Assembly: GCA_965203755.1 (NCBI GenBank)
Contig: OZ241910.1
Span: 1,860,001-1,924,000 of the forward strand
Direction: 5' to 3'
DNA from: UBA6055 sp965203755
GTDB taxonomy: Bacteria > Chloroflexota > Anaerolineae > Aggregatilineales > Phototrophicaceae
DNA: 64,000 nt
Shown: positions 61,218-64,000 of the stretch, one piece after another
Layout: every line of letters begins with the position of its first letter
Position numbering within the stretch: the stretch's first letter is position 1
Position numbers and translations under genes: made by a program
The notes under the pieces: model-generated
What the model was told of the DNA's origin: nothing
The model's database searches: none
Seen by the model: only the letters and a program-made list of their open reading frames with translations

Positions 61218-64000
61218 ATGCTTTCAGCAGCCCATATCATTCGCCGCCGACGCGCCCGCAAAGCCCGGCAAGGTGCACAGCGCCAGCGTTCCGGCATCTG
61301 GATTTTGATCATTGCTGTGATTCTGCTTGTGCTGGTCGTCGTGCCGCTGGGGGCGACGGTGGGTCTGGCTGTCTGGCTTTATGCCCAGGCCGCCCGCCAT
61401 TTGCCGCCGCCAGCCGAGACGTTCTATCTTGACCCGCTTATCGGGGTCACGCGGCTGTTTGACCGCAGCGGCAATACCCTCATCTATGCGCTGGAAGACC
61501 CGCTTGGCAGCCGCCGGCGCTGGCTGAAACTGGATGATTTCCCCCAATATGCCATTGATGCCGCGCTGCTGGCGGAAGACCGCGATTACCTTGAGACGGC
61601 AAACTTTGATGCCATCCATGCCTTGAGCCAGCTTTGGCGTTATATGCTGGGCATGCCCGTCGAATCTGACGCCGGCATTAGCGGCAAGCTGGTGCGTAAT
61701 GCCGCGCTGCCATTGGCGCGGGCGAGCGGCCTGGACGAAAGCCTGCTGGAGATTGCGCTCACAGCCGAAAGTCAACGTCTGCTGTCGGCGGACGAGCTGC
61801 TGGAATGGCATCTCAATACCAATGATTATGGCAATGATGCCTATGGCATGGATGCCGCCGCGCAGGTGTATCTGGGCAAATCCGCCGAAGCATTGAGCCT
61901 CGATGAAGCCGCGCTCTTGGCTGCGATTGCGCCCAGCCCGCATCTGAATCCATTGGACAATGAACTTGCCGCCCGCGAGCGGCAGGCTGACCTCTTGCTG
62001 AATATGTTCAGCCATGGCCTGATTGACCAGCCGCAGTACGATCAGGCATCGGCTGTGATCACGGACGCGAAGAGCGATGTCATGCAGCGTCCCGCCATCG
62101 CCCCGGAGTTCGCGCTTTATGCCCGCCGCCAGGCACAGGAAATCCTCAACCGCGAAGGCTTGGATGGCGCGCGGCTGGTCGCCCGCGGCGCCTTAAAAAT
62201 TACGACCACGCTTGACCTTGACCTGTATCTTCAATCTGAATGTCTTGTCCGCGCGTATCTTGACCGTCTGAATGGCGCGCCGGGCGATGCGCTGGCATGG
62301 GATGATACGCCCTGTGCAGCCGCCCGCGGTCTTGTGCAGCCCCCGGCTGTGGATGCGTCTCTTGCGCCCGACGCCGCTGCCCTGATGATGATGGATGTCA
62401 GCAGCGGCGAAATCCTAAGCCTGGTTGGCGATGTCTCCAGCCAGACGCATCAGCCGGCTGCGGCGCTGCATCCTTTTGTGTATATGGAGGGGTTTCTGCG
62501 CCGTTTGTTCACGCCGGCCTCAATGGTCTATGATATTCCCCGCGCCTTCCCTGGTCCCGCCGACGGCTTGATTTATACGCCGACCAACCCGGATGGCCGT
62601 TTTCGGGGCCCTCTGAATTTGCGCGATGCCATGGCTGGCGGACTGCTGCCGCCGGCGGTTCAGGCAGCCAGTCGCCGCGGCATCGCGCCGATCATTCGCA
62701 CCGCTCATCAGATTGGCTTGAACAGCCTCGATGAAAATCGATACGCGCTTGATGTTTTGGCGCGCGGCGGCGAGGTGTCGGTGTTGGATGTGACCTATGC
62801 CTACAGTGTGTTCGCGGCTATGGGCATCATGCGCGGCGCGGCGGTCGAGCCGATTGCCCAGGGCTATCGCGGGCGCGATCCGGTGGCGGTTCTGCGGATT
62901 GCGGACGCAGACGGGCGGGCGCTGTGGACGTATGACGGTGAATCGAGCCAAACGGTCATCTTTGAGCCCAGCCTGGCTTATCTGGTCAATGACATTCTGG
63001 CTGATCATGCCGCCCGCCAGCGGGTTTTGGCCAGCGAGGATCAAACCCTGCAATTATCCCGCCCGGCGGCCGTGGTCCATGGTCTAAGCGCGGACAAACG
63101 CGACAGTTGGACGGTTGGATATACGCCCGATATCATCCTGGGGCTGCATCTGGGACGCCGCGACGATGCCGCCATGAGCCTTGATGATGCGCGACAGGAT
63201 TCGGCGTCGATATGGCCTGCGCTGATGAATTATGCACACGAGCGCAATGGCTTGCCGGCGGCAGACTGGCAGCGTCCGTCTGATGTCGAAGAATACCTGG
63301 TCTGTGATATTTCCGGGCTGATTCCCGCCGATGCGAACGCCTGCCCGACACGGCGCGAAATTGTCCCGGCTGGGACACTGCTGCGAACAGACACCTACTG
63401 GCAAACCTACGAAATCAACACCCAAACCGGACAGCTGGCGGCGGCGAATACACCCGCCGATTTGCGGGCGGAAAAAGCCTATTTCGCGCCGCCGGATGAG
63501 GCGCTGGCATGGTGGATAGAAAACGGTCACCCCTTGCCGCCAAGCCAGTACGGCACAGTGAGCCGTCCGCCTGGCCTTGAGGCGGTGCGGATTACCCGGC
63601 CGGCAGACTTCGCTTATGTTGGGGGGGTGGTCGATGTTGGCGGCCGAATCCATGGCCGGCCGGCGGCTGATATGCAGCTGGCATACGGGCAGGGCGTCAA
63701 CCCGCGCGAATGGGTGGACATTGACCTCTGGCCGGCGGATGACGGCGGCGGAGCGGTTTTGGGCCGCTGGGATACGGCGGCATTAAGCGGTGTTTATACC
63801 CTGAAACTGACGGCGGTCTTTGATGATGGCGGCAGCGATGCCGATACCAAGCTGGTGACGCTCGACAACACGGCGCCGTCGATTGAAATACGAACCAGCG
63901 ATGCTGTCCATACCATTGAGTACCCGGCGCAGACTGTGGTATCCTTAGTGGCGGATGCCCGTGACAATCTGACTATCGAGCGCGTTGAGTTTTATCACCG
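61218..64000 (+). CDS. Class A penicillin-binding protein-like protein with degenerate active sites (partial)
   Basis: At least 927 residues, open to the window end; AAGGA precedes the ATG. It has a membrane anchor (residues about 27-57), a GT51 glycosyltransferase domain (E120-D-R of motif 1, YGNDAYGMDAAAQVYLGKSAE), a transpeptidase-fold domain and a C-terminal Ig-like part. The GT51 STITQQ motif is replaced by ISGKLVR. SxxK is AALH (A415, H418), SxN is changed in AMAGGLLPPAV, and KTG is HGLS before SWTVGYTPD. Flanking fold residues are kept, so it is a folded but probably inactive homologue. The 3' end lies outside the window. Confidence 0.88.
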   Translation, partial: MLSAAHIIRRRRARKARQGAQRQRSGIWILIIAVILLVLVVVPLGATVGLAVWLYAQAARHLPPPAETFYLDPLIGVTRLFDRSGNTLIYALEDPLGSRRRWLKLDDFPQYAIDAALLAEDRDYLETANFDAIHALSQLWRYMLGMPVESDAGISGKLVRNAALPLARASGLDESLLEIALTAESQRLLSADELLEWHLNTNDYGNDAYGMDAAAQVYLGKSAEALSLDEAALLAAIAPSPHLNPLDNELAARERQADLLLNMFSHGLIDQPQYDQASAVITDAKSDVMQRPAIAPEFALYARRQAQEILNREGLDGARLVARGALKITTTLDLDLYLQSECLVRAYLDRLNGAPGDALAWDDTPCAAARGLVQPPAVDASLAPDAAALMMMDVSSGEILSLVGDVSSQTHQPAAALHPFVYMEGFLRRLFTPASMVYDIPRAFPGPADGLIYTPTNPDGRFRGPLNLRDAMAGGLLPPAVQAASRRGIAPIIRTAHQIGLNSLDENRYALDVLARGGEVSVLDVTYAYSVFAAMGIMRGAAVEPIAQGYRGRDPVAVLRIADADGRALWTYDGESSQTVIFEPSLAYLVNDILADHAARQRVLASEDQTLQLSRPAAVVHGLSADKRDSWTVGYTPDIILGLHLGRRDDAAMSLDDARQDSASIWPALMNYAHERNGLPAADWQRPSDVEEYLVCDISGLIPADANACPTRREIVPAGTLLRTDTYWQTYEINTQTGQLAAANTPADLRAEKAYFAPPDEALAWWIENGHPLPPSQYGTVSRPPGLEAVRITRPADFAYVGGVVDVGGRIHGRPAADMQLAYGQGVNPREWVDIDLWPADDGGGAVLGRWDTAALSGVYTLKLTAVFDDGGSDADTKLVTLDNTAPSIEIRTSDAVHTIEYPAQTVVSLVADARDNLTIERVEFYH

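Overview
This window is chromosomal, G+C-rich DNA with dense, short-spaced genes. The organism is most likely a member of the Chloroflexota (Anaerolineae-like) with aerobic respiration. This is inferred from gene content: a caa3-type oxidase cluster, a fused SdhC/SdhD, a bacterial Elp3, families such as DUF6391 and UPF0316, and many Thr/Pro-rich exported proteins. No 16S gene is present to confirm it.

Layout. 1-5.7 kb: small hypothetical gene, ridA, efp, a GT-C-like membrane protein, yvcK, rmuC. 5.8-10.6 kb: succinate dehydrogenase operon (fused sdhCD, sdhA, sdhB) coupled to a 3-hydroxyacyl-CoA dehydrogenase. 10.6-13.1 kb: an A+T-richer restriction-modification island (vsr, C5 methyltransferase, restriction endonuclease). 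13.1-16.3 kb: two candidate promoters, then tRNA-Thr, tRNA-Tyr, tRNA-Thr, rpmG, tRNA-Trp, secE, nusG, rplK, rplA and a terminator. 16.3-18.9 kb: msrA, rsmA, a UPF0316 protein, osmC. 19-24.9 kb: cytochrome oxidase cluster on the minus strand (ctaC with a fused cytochrome c domain, ctaD of the A2 type, two subunit III paralogues, an unrecognised membrane protein, subunit IV). 25-33 kb: solitary DNA methyltransferase, lipoprotein PBP2-like transpeptidase, mutS2 coupled to an exported transglutaminase-like protein. 33-38.5 kb: protein phosphatase, DUF6391, holA, three tandem Mrr-type genes, KDPG aldolase. 38.6-41.6 kb: a 1.4 kb tandem duplication of a secreted beta-helix gene, ending in the SRP RNA gene. 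41.6-64 kb: DM13 protein, nitroreductase, hemB, glutamine amidotransferase, ABC-type permease, Flp pilin, M42 peptidase, LysM lipoprotein, GT-C-like membrane protein, sorbosone-dehydrogenase-like protein, DDAH, Elp3, TSP3 protein, M20 amidohydrolase, DUF6056-like protein, HhH protein, and a class A PBP-like gene that runs off the window.

The most unusual content is a set of three long homopolymeric G/C tracts (24, 18 and 16 bases). Each lies at the 5' end of a gene for an exported protein, where tract length decides whether the start with the good initiation signals is in frame with the body. In the transglutaminase-like gene the real start (coupled to mutS2) is out of frame. In the tandem beta-helix genes one copy is in frame and one is not. 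This looks like phase variation by slipped-strand mispairing, with assembly error as the competing explanation. Other notable items are a class A PBP-like protein that has lost all three transpeptidase motifs, an Mrr triad with a degenerate nuclease copy, an intact one and a remnant, and an SRP RNA gene whose truncated copy marks the duplication junction.
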